NCBI GenBank assembly: GCA_030655535.1
Contig: JAURVK010000001.1
Location: 1-38,289, forward strand
From: Methylobacter sp.
GTDB taxonomy: Bacteria > Pseudomonadota > Gammaproteobacteria > Methylococcales > Methylomonadaceae
Reading direction: 5' to 3'
DNA: 38,289 nucleotides
Part shown: positions 7,399 through 17,544 of the stretch, in pieces
Layout of the letters: every line of letters begins with the position of its first letter
How positions within the stretch are numbered: the stretch's first letter is position 1
Notes under the pieces: generated by a model
What the model was told of the DNA's origin: nothing
Seen by the model: only the letters and a program-made list of their open reading frames with translations
Database searches by the model: none
Made by a program: the position numbers and the translations under genes

Positions 7399-8703
7399 TT
7401 ATTTAATCCTGAACTCCGCAGATTGGGCGTGGGCGGTCAGACTTTCGCCCCGTGCTAATATTGACGCGGTTTTACCCAGCGTATCCGCACCCGCTGCAGA
7501 GCAGTTGATCAAGCTGGAGCGTTTTTGAAAATCGTAAACGCCCAGCGGTGAAGAAAAGCGTGCGGTGCTGGAGGTCGGTAACACATGGTTAGGCCCTGCA
7601 CAGTAGTCGCCTAAGGCTTCGGCGGTATAGCGGCCCATGAAGATGGCCCCTGCGTGGCGAATGTTTTTGCACAAGGCTTCCGGATCTTCAACGGAGAGTT
7701 CCAGATGTTCAGGCGCAATAATGTTGACCACATCGACGGCGGTATTTAAGTCGCCGACCTTGATCAATGCACCGCGTGTCGTCAGCGATGTTTTGATGAT
7801 TTCGGCGCGTTCCATGGTAGGCAATAATTTGTTAATGCTTTGTTCAACTGCGTCCAGATAGGCTGCGTCGGTGCTGATTAATATGGCCTGGGCATTTTCA
7901 TCATGTTCCGCTTGCGAAAACAGGTCCATCGCAATCCAGTCGGGATGGGTTTTACCGTCGCAGATAATCAGGATTTCAGAAGGCCCGGCAATCATGTCGA
8001 TACCCACTTGTCCGAATACCAGTTTTTTGGCGGTAGCCACATAGATATTGCCGGGACCTACAATTTTTGCCACGGCTGGAATGGTTTCTGTGCCGTAAGC
8101 CAGCGCGGCAACGGCCTGTGCGCCACCCAAGGTAAATACGCGGTCTACGCCGGCCAGATAGGCGGCCGCCAGCACCAGTTGATTGGTTTCGCCGCCAGGC
8201 GCGGGCACAACCATGATCAATTCGCCGACACCCGCGACTTTGGCCGGTATCGCATTCATCAACACCGAAGAAGGGTAGGCGGCTTTTCCGCCGGGCACAT
8301 AAAGACCGACGCGATCCAACGGGGTGATTTTTTGTCCGAGAACGGTGCCGTCAGCCTCGGTGTATTGCCACGACTCCATTTTCTGGTGTTCGGCATAGGC
8401 GCGAATACGGTCTGCGGCTGTTTGCAATGCCTGAGCTTGCTCAGCCGGTAAACCATTCCAGGCCGATTCAAGAATTTCCGGGGATAATTCCAGTTCGGAG
8501 GCTCGCGTGACCGTGCGATGATCGAAGCGGTTGGTGTATTCGATAACCGCTTTATCGCCGTTGTTGCGTACATCGGCAATAATAGCCAAAACGCGCTGAT
8601 GAATTTCCAGATCGTCTGCATCATCAAAGGCCAGCAAATTTTGTAATTGCCGGTCGAAATCAGCTGATGAGGCATCGAGTCGGGTAATATTTATATCGGA
8701 CAT
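7399..8703 (-). CDS. hisD: Histidinol dehydrogenase
   Basis: 434 residues, the zinc-dependent enzyme that oxidises histidinol to histidine in two NAD-linked steps. It shows the family landmarks in order: [26 protein letters not shown], the [21 protein letters not shown] nucleotide region, [19 protein letters not shown], the [13 protein letters not shown] stretch, [13 protein letters not shown] with active-site His, and IAPEHLEL and [13 protein letters not shown] near the C-terminus. Length is normal. It lies 200 bp after hisG; that gap contains a repeat unit (8740-8890). Confidence 0.96.
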   Translation of the reverse strand: MSDINITRLDASSADFDRQLQNLLAFDDADDLEIHQRVLAIIADVRNNGDKAVIEYTNRFDHRTVTRASELELSPEILESAWNGLPAEQAQALQTAADRIRAYAEHQKMESWQYTEADGTVLGQKITPLDRVGLYVPGGKAAYPSSVLMNAIPAKVAGVGELIMVVPAPGGETNQLVLAAAYLAGVDRVFTLGGAQAVAALAYGTETIPAVAKIVGPGNIYVATAKKLVFGQVGIDMIAGPSEILIICDGKTHPDWIAMDLFSQAEHDENAQAILISTDAAYLDAVEQSINKLLPTMERAEIIKTSLTTRGALIKVGDLNTAVDVVNIIAPEHLELSVEDPEALCKNIRHAGAIFMGRYTAEALGDYCAGPNHVLPTSSTARFSSPLGVYDFQKRSSLINCSAAGADTLGKTASILARGESLTAHAQSAEFRIK

Positions 8704-8739
8704 AAGATAAGCAAAATTTTAGGATGTGTTGATGTTATG

Positions 8740-8892
8740 TACTGTCCGGGAAATCCATGAAAAAACATTTGTCACTCTATGTATTATATCGTTCCTACGC
8801 GTTTGTGCGATGTGCATCTTTAACTTAATGGCAGTGACGCAGCGCGTGGGAACGAGAAAATATTTCGTGATTTTCGTGTCTTTCGTGGACAG
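8740..8892. repeat. Repeat cluster in the hisG-hisD gap
   Basis: Contains TCGTTCCTACGCG (8789-8801) facing CGCGTGGGAACGA (8843-8855), an inverted pair with one mismatch. It encloses TTTAACTTAATGGCAGTGACGC, a sequence that recurs inverted at the right edge of the window (38251-38289). Flanking it are ACTGTCCGGGAAATCCATGAAAA and TTTCGTGATTTTCGTG-type runs, which also recur at 18304 and 18733 as ACTGTCCACGAAAAGCACGAAA and its complement. Confidence 0.7.
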
Positions 8893-8903
8893 TAAACGAG
8901 TTG

Positions 8904-9533
8904 CTAACTTCTTTTCGCCAGCGTCTTTTCAAACTGATCAAGCAGCGATTGAATAGCCTGATGCTTCATTTTCATCGCCGCTTTGTTGACCACCAGTCTG
9001 GAGCTGATATTCATAATCAGATCGCGCGGTTCCAGATCGTTGGCCTTTAGCGTATTGCCGGTATCGACCAGGTCGACGATGCAATCGGCAAGACCGACCA
9101 GCGGTGCCAGTTCCATTGAGCCGTACAATTTAATGATTTCAGCCTGTATGCCGAGGCTGGCAAAATAACGCTGGGTTATTTTAACGTATTTGGTCGCAAC
9201 GCGAACGCGACCGGCAATCGGCGGCGCATCTTTGTGTGCTGCCGTCATTAGCCGGCAACAGGCGATATTCAAATCCAAGGGTTCATACAGGCTTTCTGCG
9301 CCGTGTTCCAGCAGAATGTCTTTTCCGGCGATGCCCATGTCGGCGGCGCCATATTCGACAAAGGTCGGCACATCGGTGGCGCGGATGATGACCAGTTGCA
9401 CGTCATCCCGGGTGGTTCGTAAAATCAGTTTGCGGCAGGTAAGCGGGTCGTCAATCGGCGTAATGCCGGCCTCTGCCAATAAGGGTAGGGCATCTTCATA
9501 AATCCGGCCTTTGGATACGGCTATGGTTATCAT
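8904..9533 (-). CDS. hisG: ATP phosphoribosyltransferase, short form
   Basis: 209 residues starting [19 protein letters not shown], the first enzyme of histidine synthesis, joining ATP and PRPP. Motifs include [23 protein letters not shown] and the PRPP-binding stretch [18 protein letters not shown]. The protein stops where long HisG forms would have a C-terminal regulatory domain. This short class works in the family with HisZ, a paralogue of histidyl-tRNA synthetase that supplies activity and feedback control. No hisZ is present in this window. It begins 12 bp after murA ends. Confidence 0.95.
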   Translation of the reverse strand: MITIAVSKGRIYEDALPLLAEAGITPIDDPLTCRKLILRTTRDDVQLVIIRATDVPTFVEYGAADMGIAGKDILLEHGAESLYEPLDLNIACCRLMTAAHKDAPPIAGRVRVATKYVKITQRYFASLGIQAEIIKLYGSMELAPLVGLADCIVDLVDTGNTLKANDLEPRDLIMNISSRLVVNKAAMKMKHQAIQSLLDQFEKTLAKRS

Positions 9534-9545
9534 AATAATAAAACC

Positions 9546-10817
<1,272 letters not shown>

Positions 10818-10825
10818 TCAGGTTT

Positions 10826-10945
10826 AAGATTCAAGGTTCAAGGTTCAAGGTTCAAGGCGAAAGGAAAAAGACGAAAGGAAAAAGACGAAAGAAACTAAAC
10901 GCTTGCATCTAAGCTTTCACCTTGAACCTTTTTCCTTGAGCCTTC
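10826..10945. repeat. Short tandem AAGGTTCAAGG / GACGAAAGGAAAAA repeats
   Basis: The 83-bp murA-mlaB gap and the end of mlaB hold tandem copies of AAGGTTC and of AAAGGAAAAAGACG, with a partly inverted counterpart CACCTTGAACCTTTTTCCTT near 10919. Related low-complexity units (AAGGTGCAAGGTAAAAGG) sit at 12502-12535 and (AAGGTAAAAGGTAAAAGG) at 31622-31648. The C-terminal codons of mlaB overlap this unit. Confidence 0.6.
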
Positions 10946-11245
10946 ATTATTAAAATGGCTAGATTGATCAAAGCCGCTGAGTTTTGCAAGGTTGAGCAAT
11001 TGTTCGGGGATATTTTTGAAGATTATATGCGTTCTATTGTGCCGGGAATATTTTATCCATTCAATCATTAGCGCCAATCCCGCACTGTCTGTAGAGGGAA
11101 CGCGGCCCAGATCTATGGTGATTTCTTTTGCCGATTTTAGGAAAGAAAATGATTTGAGGGTCTGTTTGTCGATGGTAGCAAAAGTTAAATCACCATCAAT
11201 AACAAAATTCCCGGAGCCCTCTTTAATGATATTCAATTGACTCAC
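10895..11245 (-). CDS. mlaB: MlaB-like STAS-domain subunit of the Mla lipid ABC transporter
   Basis: 116 residues forming one STAS domain: a four-strand core with the signature VPSTDSAGLALMIEWIKYSR (Ser-Thr-Asp at the anti-sigma-antagonist phosphosite position). MlaB binds the ATPase MlaF and tunes the complex that moves phospholipids between inner and outer membranes. The GTG start at 11245 overlaps the mlaD stop (GTGA). The last residues (KKVQGESLDASV) come from sequence resembling the tandem repeat that follows, so the tail may have been replaced. Adjacent to mlaD with no mlaC between. Confidence 0.85.
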   Translation of the reverse strand: MSQLNIIKEGSGNFVIDGDLTFATIDKQTLKSFSFLKSAKEITIDLGRVPSTDSAGLALMIEWIKYSRHNRTHIIFKNIPEQLLNLAKLSGFDQSSHFNNEGSRKKVQGESLDASV

Positions 11246-11709
11246 TTTTTTTCTTCAGCCGATTTAAACAGAAACTGGCCGATCGCCTTTTCCAAAATAA
11301 TCGCAGATTGGGTGATTTCAATTTCCCCTCCATCTTTTAAGCGCTCATCCGAGCCGCCCGCTTCCAGGTTGACGTATTGTTCGCCTAGCAGGCCGGCGGT
11401 AAACACGCTGGCGGTGGTGTCTTCGGGCAGGGTATCGTATTGCGAATCAATATTCAGCTGCACAACCGATTGATAGGTTTTAGGGTCGAAGCTGATAGCG
11501 CTGACCCTGCCGATTTTAACGCCGGCCGCTGAAACCGGCGATTTAACCTTCAATCCGCCGGAGTTCTCAAAACGGGCAGTAATCGTATAGCCATCATGCT
11601 CGGTAAAAGAGCCTAGATTGCTGACTTGCATCGCAAGAAAAAACAAGCCGACTATGCCTGATGCGACAAAGAGTCCGACAAGCGTATCCTGAGTATTGGT
11701 GTGTTGCAT
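11242..11709 (-). CDS. mlaD: MlaD, MCE-domain lipid-binding subunit
   Basis: 155 residues from the ATG at 11709, preceded by GGAGAT; a TTG at 11724 is the longer alternative. One N-terminal membrane helix (about 9-28, VGLFVASGIVGLFFLAMQV) is followed by an MCE domain with YTITARFENSGGLKVKSPVSAAGVKIGRV and GLLGEQYVNLEAG, the usual core. MlaD forms a hexameric ring in the periplasm through which phospholipids pass. It starts one base after mlaE stops and overlaps mlaB by 4 bp. Confidence 0.94.
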   Translation of the reverse strand: MQHTNTQDTLVGLFVASGIVGLFFLAMQVSNLGSFTEHDGYTITARFENSGGLKVKSPVSAAGVKIGRVSAISFDPKTYQSVVQLNIDSQYDTLPEDTTASVFTAGLLGEQYVNLEAGGSDERLKDGGEIEITQSAIILEKAIGQFLFKSAEEKK

Positions 11710-11710
11710 G

Positions 11711-12493
11711 TTAATTATCTCCAAACATGAGTGCGGTCAGAATAAAATCAAGACCTAAAATACTAAAAGCCGAATTGACTACGGTACGCGTGGTGGCGCG
11801 ACTGACCCCTTCAGAAGTCGGTATTGCGTCATAACCTTCAAACAGCGCTATCCAGGAAGCGACAAAGCCGAACACGATGCTTTTGATGACGCCATTGATA
11901 ATGTCATCCTGAAAATCCAGTTTGGCTTGCATTTGCGACCAGTAAGCGCCTTCATCAACGCCTAACAAGCCTGAGCCAACCATTTGTCCTCCAATAATAC
12001 CCACAGCACTGAAGAGTGCTGCAAGTAACGGCATGGACAAGAATCCGGCTAAAAAGCGCGGAGAAATAATGCGTTTAATCGGGTCGACGGCCATCATTTC
12101 CATGCCCGATAGCTGTTCTGTTGCTTTCATCAGACCAATTTCCGCCGTTAACGCAGAACCGGCTCTTCCTGCGAATAACAGCGCCGCAACCACGGGGCCG
12201 AGTTCCCTGACCAATGAGGCCGCAACCATGACTCCCAGCGTTTCTTCGGCGCCGAAATCGGAGAGTATGTAATAGCCTTGCAGGCCCAGAACCATGCCGA
12301 CAAACAGCCCCGAAATGGTGATAATCAGAAAAGATAGCACGCCGACCGAATACATCTGGTTAAACAGCAGTCTGGGGCGGGCCAATACACTGAGTATGCC
12401 GGAAAGAGTTTGTAGCAGGAAAAAAGAGCCGCGGCCCAATTTGGTAAAGCCGGTTCGGGTGTTTTTGCCCAAATGCTGTAGAAATTCAATCAT
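11711..12493 (-). CDS. mlaE: MlaE, permease of the Mla lipid ABC transporter
   Basis: 260 residues from the ATG at 12493, which equals the usual length. The longer frame to a TTG at 12517 would add residues encoded by a dispersed low-complexity repeat and is unlikely. The protein has an amphipathic first helix and five or so membrane segments, with the family signature VREHG-like [21 protein letters not shown] and [18 protein letters not shown]. It forms the inner-membrane channel of the MlaFEDB complex. The region upstream of the ATG is the repeat and shows no clear ribosome site. Confidence 0.94.
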   Translation of the reverse strand: MIEFLQHLGKNTRTGFTKLGRGSFFLLQTLSGILSVLARPRLLFNQMYSVGVLSFLIITISGLFVGMVLGLQGYYILSDFGAEETLGVMVAASLVRELGPVVAALLFAGRAGSALTAEIGLMKATEQLSGMEMMAVDPIKRIISPRFLAGFLSMPLLAALFSAVGIIGGQMVGSGLLGVDEGAYWSQMQAKLDFQDDIINGVIKSIVFGFVASWIALFEGYDAIPTSEGVSRATTRTVVNSAFSILGLDFILTALMFGDN

Positions 12494-12545
12494 TTTAAAG
12501 TAAGGTGCAAGATGCAAGGTAAAAGGTGCAAGGTAAAATTGAACT

Positions 12546-13373
12546 TTAATAACGTTTTCCAGTCGACAATAAGTCGTCGATATAATCTTTTGCCGGATAA
12601 TGAAAATGCGCCGGGCCGTCGGCAGCGCCGGTCATGAATTGCTGCACCCAGTCCGATTCGGATTGTTCAATTTCCTTAGGGCTGCCTTGCCCGACAATTT
12701 TTCCTTCGGAAATGACATAAATGTAATCGGCTATGGCCGCCGTTTCCTGAACATCATGAGAGACAACGATACTGGTCAGTCCCAAAATAGTATTCAGCGA
12801 CTTGATCAGATGAACCAATGCCCCTTTGGAAATAGGATCCTGGCCGGTAAAAGGTTCATCGTACATGATCATCATCGGATCCAGTGCAATGGCCCTGGCC
12901 AACGCAATACGCCTAGCCATGCCGCCGGAAAGTTCGTTGGGCATCAGATTACGCGCCCCTCTCAAGCCGACTGCCTGTAATTTCATCAGCACCAAGGTGC
13001 GAATCATCGATTCGGGAAGATGAGTATGTTCGCGCAACGGGAAAGCCACATTATCAAAGACGTTCATATCCGTTAATAACGCGCCGCTTTGGAACAACAT
13101 GCCCATGCGTTTACGCAGATTGTACAGCTCGGAACGGCGTAAGCGGTGGACATTGTTGCCATCGACGCTAACCGTGCCTTGTTCAGGAAACAGTTGTCCG
13201 CCGATCAGTTTTAACAGCGTCGTTTTGCCCGTGCCGCTAGGTCCCATGATGGCAGTAATTTTACCGCGCTCAAATTCCAGCGAAATATCGTCAAATATTT
13301 TCTTGTTACCGCGAGAAAACGACAAGTTTTTAACAGAAACCAGGCTGTTTTGCGGGGAGACGCTGTTATCCAT
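12546..13373 (-). CDS. mlaF: MlaF, ATPase of the Mla lipid ABC transporter
   Basis: 275 residues, an ABC ATPase: Walker [17 protein letters not shown] (around 44-59), Q-loop near [14 protein letters not shown], signature [21 protein letters not shown], Walker [11 protein letters not shown] (with FTGQDP), and H-loop VVSHDV. The C-terminal extension ending [13 protein letters not shown] is typical of MlaF and contacts MlaB. It drives phospholipid transport with MlaE, MlaD and MlaB. First gene of the minus-strand run; 52 bp separate it from mlaE, filled by the tandem repeat. Its promoter should lie in 13374-13460. Confidence 0.95.
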   Translation of the reverse strand: MDNSVSPQNSLVSVKNLSFSRGNKKIFDDISLEFERGKITAIMGPSGTGKTTLLKLIGGQLFPEQGTVSVDGNNVHRLRRSELYNLRKRMGMLFQSGALLTDMNVFDNVAFPLREHTHLPESMIRTLVLMKLQAVGLRGARNLMPNELSGGMARRIALARAIALDPMMIMYDEPFTGQDPISKGALVHLIKSLNTILGLTSIVVSHDVQETAAIADYIYVISEGKIVGQGSPKEIEQSESDWVQQFMTGAADGPAHFHYPAKDYIDDLLSTGKRY

Positions 13374-13460
13374 GCGTAGTTCGAGATAATGTGAAAATTA
13401 AACAGGCTATTTTGTATGACTACTCCCTGTTAAGTCAATCTATTGTGCAGTTAGTCTGAA

Positions 13461-13487
13461 TTGTAGGGGCGACCGGTCGGTCGCCCA
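13461..13487. repeat. TGTAGGGGCGACCGG-type palindromic repeat
   Basis: TTGTAGGGGCGACCGGTCGGTCGCCC, a copy with its right arm cut short, in the gap between mlaF and the Hsp70 gene. Same family as at 43, 7203, 15126 and 17853. Confidence 0.8.
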
Positions 13488-13731
13488 TTATGCAAACGTT
13501 GAATTCGCGTGATCCTTGCGGATGTTTTGGCACTATGTTTGTCAGGATTGTCGGTATATTTGCTGTAGTAACGACCATCGACAGCCATTATCGATATAGG
13601 GGTGATGTAAATCTAAAATATTTCGTGTATCCTTTTTTAGTAACCAAGCCAACCATCAGGGACACGAAGTCGTTGAACGTTTCGTTTATACAGTTATCGG
13701 CTTATTTATCAGATAGAAGACAATAAAATCC

Positions 13732-13874
13732 GTAACTACTCAGCCATCAATATAATAATAGAACGCAGATGACGCTGACCATTAAGATCAAATAAGATTT
13801 TTTTTGAGCTATCCGCGTTTATCCTATTTATCAGCGTCATCTGCGTTCCATTTTTCTAACTACTGAGTAGTTAC
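13732..13874. mobile_element. 143-bp MITE-like element with 8-bp target duplication
   Basis: Terminal inverted repeats GTAACTACTCAG (13732-13743) and CTGAGTAGTTAC (13863-13874). Inside them is an 18-bp perfect inverted pair, GAACGCAGATGACGCTGA (13761-13778) and its complement (13831-13848). Immediately outside, TAAAATCC occurs at 13724-13731 and 13875-13882, the picture of a target-site duplication. No coding capacity. It occupies part of the 572-bp gene-free stretch 13374-13945; the rest holds the 13461 palindrome and no clear gene. A related end (CTAACTACTGAATAGGTAC, minus strand) occurs near 31595-31613. Confidence 0.75.
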
Positions 13875-13945
13875 TAAAATCCTTTATTCATGGAAAGAGA
13901 CGATTGATAATGTCTTGAACCGTCTCATAAAACTGCAATATCATT

Positions 13946-16831
13946 GTGAAAAAACTTACCCAAAACTATCTAGTCGGCATCGACCTTGGCACAACGCATA
14001 CCGTTATCGCTTACGCTAAAGCCGATAATACCAACCAGGAAATACAAATCTTTCAAGTCGAGCAATTGATCGCTCCCGGCCAAGTTGCCGCAAGACCGTT
14101 GTTGCCGTCGGTGCGTTATCATCCTGCGGCCGGCGAATTGTCAGAGGCCGACCTTTCGTTCCCCAGCGGTACGGAATTATCGGGTGATACCGCCGTTATT
14201 GGCGAGGCCGCACGTCTGTTGGGTGCCAAAAGCAAAGGCCGATTTGTTACCAGCGCCAAAAGCTGGCTATCGCATCCGTCGGTTGATCATGGTGCTGACA
14301 TTCTGCCGTGGGGCAGCAACGATGACGTCGCCAAGGTTTCGCCTATAGCGGCCAGCGCCAGTTATTTGGCTCACATTCGTACCGTCTGGGGACATCAATT
14401 TCAGGATGCGCCGCTGGAAAAACAGGATATTGTGATTACCGTTCCCGCCTCGTTCGATGAGGCGGCCAGGTCCCTGACGCTGGAGGCGGCGAAGCTTGCA
14501 GGATTGTCTAATGTCCGGCTGCTGGAAGAGCCCCAGGCGGTTTGCTACGACTGGTTAAGACGCAATACCGGCACCATTAAACAGGCGTTGGCTAATGTGC
14601 ATTTATTGCTGGTTTGCGATGTCGGCGGCGGCACTACCGATTTGACGCTGATCAAAGTAGAGCAGGGCGAGCAGGAGCCTAAATTAACCCGCATCGGGGT
14701 CGGCGACCATTTAATGCTGGGCGGCGACAATATCGATCTGGCCTTGGCGCATCTTGCCGAAAGCCGCCTGGGTAACGGTGAAAAACGCTTGTCGGCGGCG
14801 GATTTGTCGCAGCTGATCGAACAATGCCGGATTGCCAAAGAGCGCCTGTTGGCAGTCGATGCGCCGGAGCAAATCAAGGTCACTTTACTGGGCGGCGGCT
14901 CCAAACTGATCGGCGGCTCCCGTTCTGTTGCGCTGTCTAAGGATGAAGTCAGGAGCATTGCGCTGGACGGTTTTTTTCCCTTGTCGGGTCTTGATGAATT
15001 GCCGGACAGAAAACGTAGCGGCGTGGTCGAGTTCGGCTTGCCGTATGCAGCAGAACCGGCGGTCAGCAAACATATCGCCGCGTTTTTAAAACTGCACGGC
15101 AGCGCATCCCGCGAGGCTTTTGCCGCGCTTGTAGGGGCGACCGGCCGGTCGCCCCTACAAGCGGCATACACACCATCCCTGGCGATCGCCGCGCCGGTTC
15201 CTGACCGGCCTGCGGCATACACACCATCCCTGGCGATAAAAGGGGAAGACAGTGTGCCGGATGCATTGCTGCTTAACGGCGGCGTGTTTCGCAGTCAGCC
15301 GATTACCCAGCGCATGGTCGATTTAATCCAGTCATGGCGCTCCAGTCCGCCGGTATTGCTGGAAAACAGGCATCCTGAATTGTCGGTCGCGTTCGGGGCG
15401 GTCAGTTATGCGCTCGCGAGGCGGGACAAGAAGCTCAAAATAGGCGGCGGCTCGGCGCGCAGTTATTTCCTGCTGGTCGATACCGACGATTCTGCCAAGC
15501 AGCAAGGCATCTGCATCTTGCCCAAAGGCAGTGAAGAAGGCGATGAAGTTGTCTTGAAAGACCGGCGTTTTGCGTTGCGCTTGGGCGTACCAGTGCGTTT
15601 TCATCTGGTTTCATTGTCCGGTGACGGCGACTTCAAACCGGGCGATGTGACCGACATTACCGACTTGTTTCATTCCCTGCCGCCGCTGGCTGTGGCGTTT
15701 GAAGGCGATGACAGCAAGCCGAACGCCGAGGTCATTGTCGAACTGGCGGTTACCCAAACCGAAGTCGGTACGCTTAAGATTCAATGCATTGCTGTTGAAG
15801 ACGGCAGCCAGCGTTGGGATGTAGAGTTTCAAATCAGGAAAAAGGCGGCCGGTTTGCCAATAGATGCGGCTTTGCCCGGCAATTTTAACCAAATTGCCGA
15901 ACGGATACAGGCTGTTTTTGGCGCCAAATCCAGGCAGATTGACCCCAAAGCGGTAAAAAACCTGCGCGCCGATTTGGAAAAACTCATCGGTGTAGCCCGT
16001 ACCGAATGGACGACGCCGTTGCTGAGAGCTATGTTCGCGGTCTTGCTGGAGGGAGGGAAATACCAACGCCGCTCAGAAAATCACGAACGCGTCTGGCTGA
16101 GTCTGGCCGGTTTTTGCTTGCGTCCCGGTTTCGGTTATCCGCTGGATGACTGGCGCGTCGAGCAGCTCTGGAAAAACTATCCGCAAGGCATTCAGTTTGT
16201 TAACGAAACCCAAAACTGGACGGAATGGTGGACGCTGTGGCGACGAATTGCGGGCGGCCTGGATGCGGCGGCGCAGGAACGGATTTTTACCGATATTGCA
16301 AAATTCCTGAACCCGGCAGCGGCAAGACAACCCGGCGTTATCAAGCAAATCAAAAATCGCGGTTACGACGATATGGTCAGGCTGGCGGCGGTTTTGGAGC
16401 GTCTTCCGGTTGCCAGGAAAATACAACTGGGCGAATGGCTGTTAAAGCGTCTGGAAAAAGCCAGCGAACCCAATCAGACTTGGTGGGCCGTGGGGCGCAT
16501 CGGGGCAAGAATGCCGTTTCACGGCAGCAGCCATAATGTTATTCCCGCTAACATCGTCTGTTTGTGGTTACAACAGATGTTGGCGGCAGACTGGAAGAAA
16601 ATTCCGCAGGCCGGTTTTGCTGCTACACTCATTGCGCGTATGAGCGGCGACAGGGCGCGGGATATTGATGAAACTACGCGCCTGCAAATCATCGAAAAAC
16701 TAAAGTTGAGTAAAGCGCCTGCATCCTGGATAGACATGGTCGAGCAGCAAAAAGAGCTGGATGAAAGGGAAGAAAAACAGATTTTTGGCGAAGCATTGCC
16801 GCCGGGATTAAAGCTTATTATTGAAACATAG
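13946..16831 (+). CDS. Large divergent Hsp70-family protein with in-frame repeat insertion
   Basis: 961 residues from a GTG at 13946 (no clear ribosome site). The N-terminal Hsp70/actin-fold nucleotide-binding domain has phosphate 1 GIDLGTTHT (11-19), KDIVITVPASFDEAARSLT, phosphate 2 CDVGGGTTDLTL (around 224-235) and the adenosine motif LLLNGGVFRSQPI (around 440). A substrate-binding-like region follows. The C-terminal half (about 600-961) is unlike DnaK and resembles the long tail of the DUF3731-type Hsp70s of gammaproteobacteria; that family label is by recognition. Residues about 394-431 derive from a 38-bp palindrome plus two 26-bp direct repeats (AAYTPSLAI twice), inserted between a helix and the adenosine motif. 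The frame is kept, so the protein may still fold with an extra loop. Client and role are unknown. No DnaJ or GrpE gene is nearby. Confidence 0.88.
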   Translation: MKKLTQNYLVGIDLGTTHTVIAYAKADNTNQEIQIFQVEQLIAPGQVAARPLLPSVRYHPAAGELSEADLSFPSGTELSGDTAVIGEAARLLGAKSKGRFVTSAKSWLSHPSVDHGADILPWGSNDDVAKVSPIAASASYLAHIRTVWGHQFQDAPLEKQDIVITVPASFDEAARSLTLEAAKLAGLSNVRLLEEPQAVCYDWLRRNTGTIKQALANVHLLLVCDVGGGTTDLTLIKVEQGEQEPKLTRIGVGDHLMLGGDNIDLALAHLAESRLGNGEKRLSAADLSQLIEQCRIAKERLLAVDAPEQIKVTLLGGGSKLIGGSRSVALSKDEVRSIALDGFFPLSGLDELPDRKRSGVVEFGLPYAAEPAVSKHIAAFLKLHGSASREAFAALVGATGRSPLQAAYTPSLAIAAPVPDRPAAYTPSLAIKGEDSVPDALLLNGGVFRSQPITQRMVDLIQSWRSSPPVLLENRHPELSVAFGAVSYALARRDKKLKIGGGSARSYFLLVDTDDSAKQQGICILPKGSEEGDEVVLKDRRFALRLGVPVRFHLVSLSGDGDFKPGDVTDITDLFHSLPPLAVAFEGDDSKPNAEVIVELAVTQTEVGTLKIQCIAVEDGSQRWDVEFQIRKKAAGLPIDAALPGNFNQIAERIQAVFGAKSRQIDPKAVKNLRADLEKLIGVARTEWTTPLLRAMFAVLLEGGKYQRRSENHERVWLSLAGFCLRPGFGYPLDDWRVEQLWKNYPQGIQFVNETQNWTEWWTLWRRIAGGLDAAAQERIFTDIAKFLNPAAARQPGVIKQIKNRGYDDMVRLAAVLERLPVARKIQLGEWLLKRLEKASEPNQTWWAVGRIGARMPFHGSSHNVIPANIVCLWLQQMLAADWKKIPQAGFAATLIARMSGDRARDIDETTRLQIIEKLKLSKAPASWIDMVEQQKELDEREEKQIFGEALPPGLKLIIET
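15126..15163. repeat. 38-bp perfect palindrome inside the Hsp70 gene
   Basis: CGCTTGTAGGGGCGACCGG followed by its exact reverse complement. It is the best copy of the family also found at 43, 7203, 13461 and 17853. It encodes ALVGATGRSPLQA in frame. Confidence 0.93.
15161..15237 (+). repeat. Two 26-bp direct repeats, 51-bp period, inside the Hsp70 gene
   Basis: GCGGCATACACACCATCCCT plus GGCGAT occurs at 15161-15186 and 15212-15237. The period of 51 bp (17 codons) keeps the frame and gives AAYTPSLAI twice. The first copy abuts the palindrome at 15126-15163. Confidence 0.93.
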
Positions 16832-16849
16832 CATTTAAAGAAGGTCACA

Positions 16850-17206
16850 ATGAAGTTAGTCAGTATCGTCATCATCGTAGGACTTATCCTGCTGTATTTT
16901 ATAGATTCGGCATTTAAACTTAACCCGTTTAATGTGGAAATGTTAATTCATAGTGGTCTGAGGTTTCTTACCGGCTTTGTGGTTCTCGGAATCGGGGTTT
17001 TTTATGCTCATCAAATCAAACTCAAATATGCGGTTTGTCTGGTATTGCTACTTGCCTTGGGCGATGACATTTGGGATTACACCAGAGATGTCAACAGTTT
17101 CAGGCTTGAAGTCATGCTGCACAGCATATATATGTTGGCATGGGGGGCTTTGACAGGATATTTGCTTATGAAGGGATTGATGACTGGGGTTCGTAGGTCG
17201 GAATAA
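16850..17206 (+). CDS. Small four-helix membrane protein, unknown
   Basis: 118 residues with four hydrophobic segments (about 3-20, 33-52, 58-73, 90-110) and a conserved-looking acidic patch LGDDIWDYTRDVNS between the third and fourth. AGAAGG precedes the ATG. It begins 18 bp after the Hsp70 gene and is probably co-transcribed with it. The last codons (VGVRRSE-like, ending TCGGAATAA) are formed by the left arm of a dispersed inverted repeat (17200-17352), so the natural C-terminus may have been replaced. I do not recognise the family. Confidence 0.65.
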   Translation: MKLVSIVIIVGLILLYFIDSAFKLNPFNVEMLIHSGLRFLTGFVVLGIGVFYAHQIKLKYAVCLVLLLALGDDIWDYTRDVNSFRLEVMLHSIYMLAWGALTGYLLMKGLMTGVRRSE

Positions 17207-17352
17207 GCCACCCAATTCCGTCCTGAGTGAGTCCTTCGGCTTTTGCCCAGAAGAGCCTTGTCGAAAGGCGTAGCGCGTGGTCGCGTTTCCGGCGGATTCG
17301 GGTGGAACACCGGAAACGCCTGTTTTTGCTTACGCGCTAACTGGCTTATTCC
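17200..17352. repeat. Large nested inverted repeat providing the upstream gene's stop
   Basis: Outer arms GGAATAAGCCA (17200-17210) and TGGCTTATTCC (17342-17352); inner arms GCGTTTCCGG (17283-17292) and CCGGAAACGC (17310-17319); TAGCGCGT/ACGCGCTA pairs lie between them. A long hairpin of about 150 bp, which also could act as a transcription end for the upstream pair of genes. Confidence 0.75.
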
Positions 17353-17544
17353 TGTCTACTTGGCTACCGGCACCATGACCGGCAGAAACAAAAAACTCGA
17401 TATTGTTTGTTGCCGGTTCTGTTGGCGTTGGATACATGACAATCAACTTCGCTTGTTTCATAGTTTTTTCATATCGATTATTAATTAGGAGTGCTTATAT
17501 AAAGCTTATTGGTAAGGTTTGTAAAATACCCGCTTGCTATGAAA

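Noticed and set aside
12494-12517. Longer start of mlaE at a TTG
   Set aside because: The added codons lie in the AAGGTGCAAG tandem repeat, and the ATG at 12493 gives the normal 260-residue length.
13490-13726. Plus-strand 78-codon frame before the MITE-like element
   Set aside because: Starts inside the edge of a palindromic repeat, no ribosome site, low-complexity composition.
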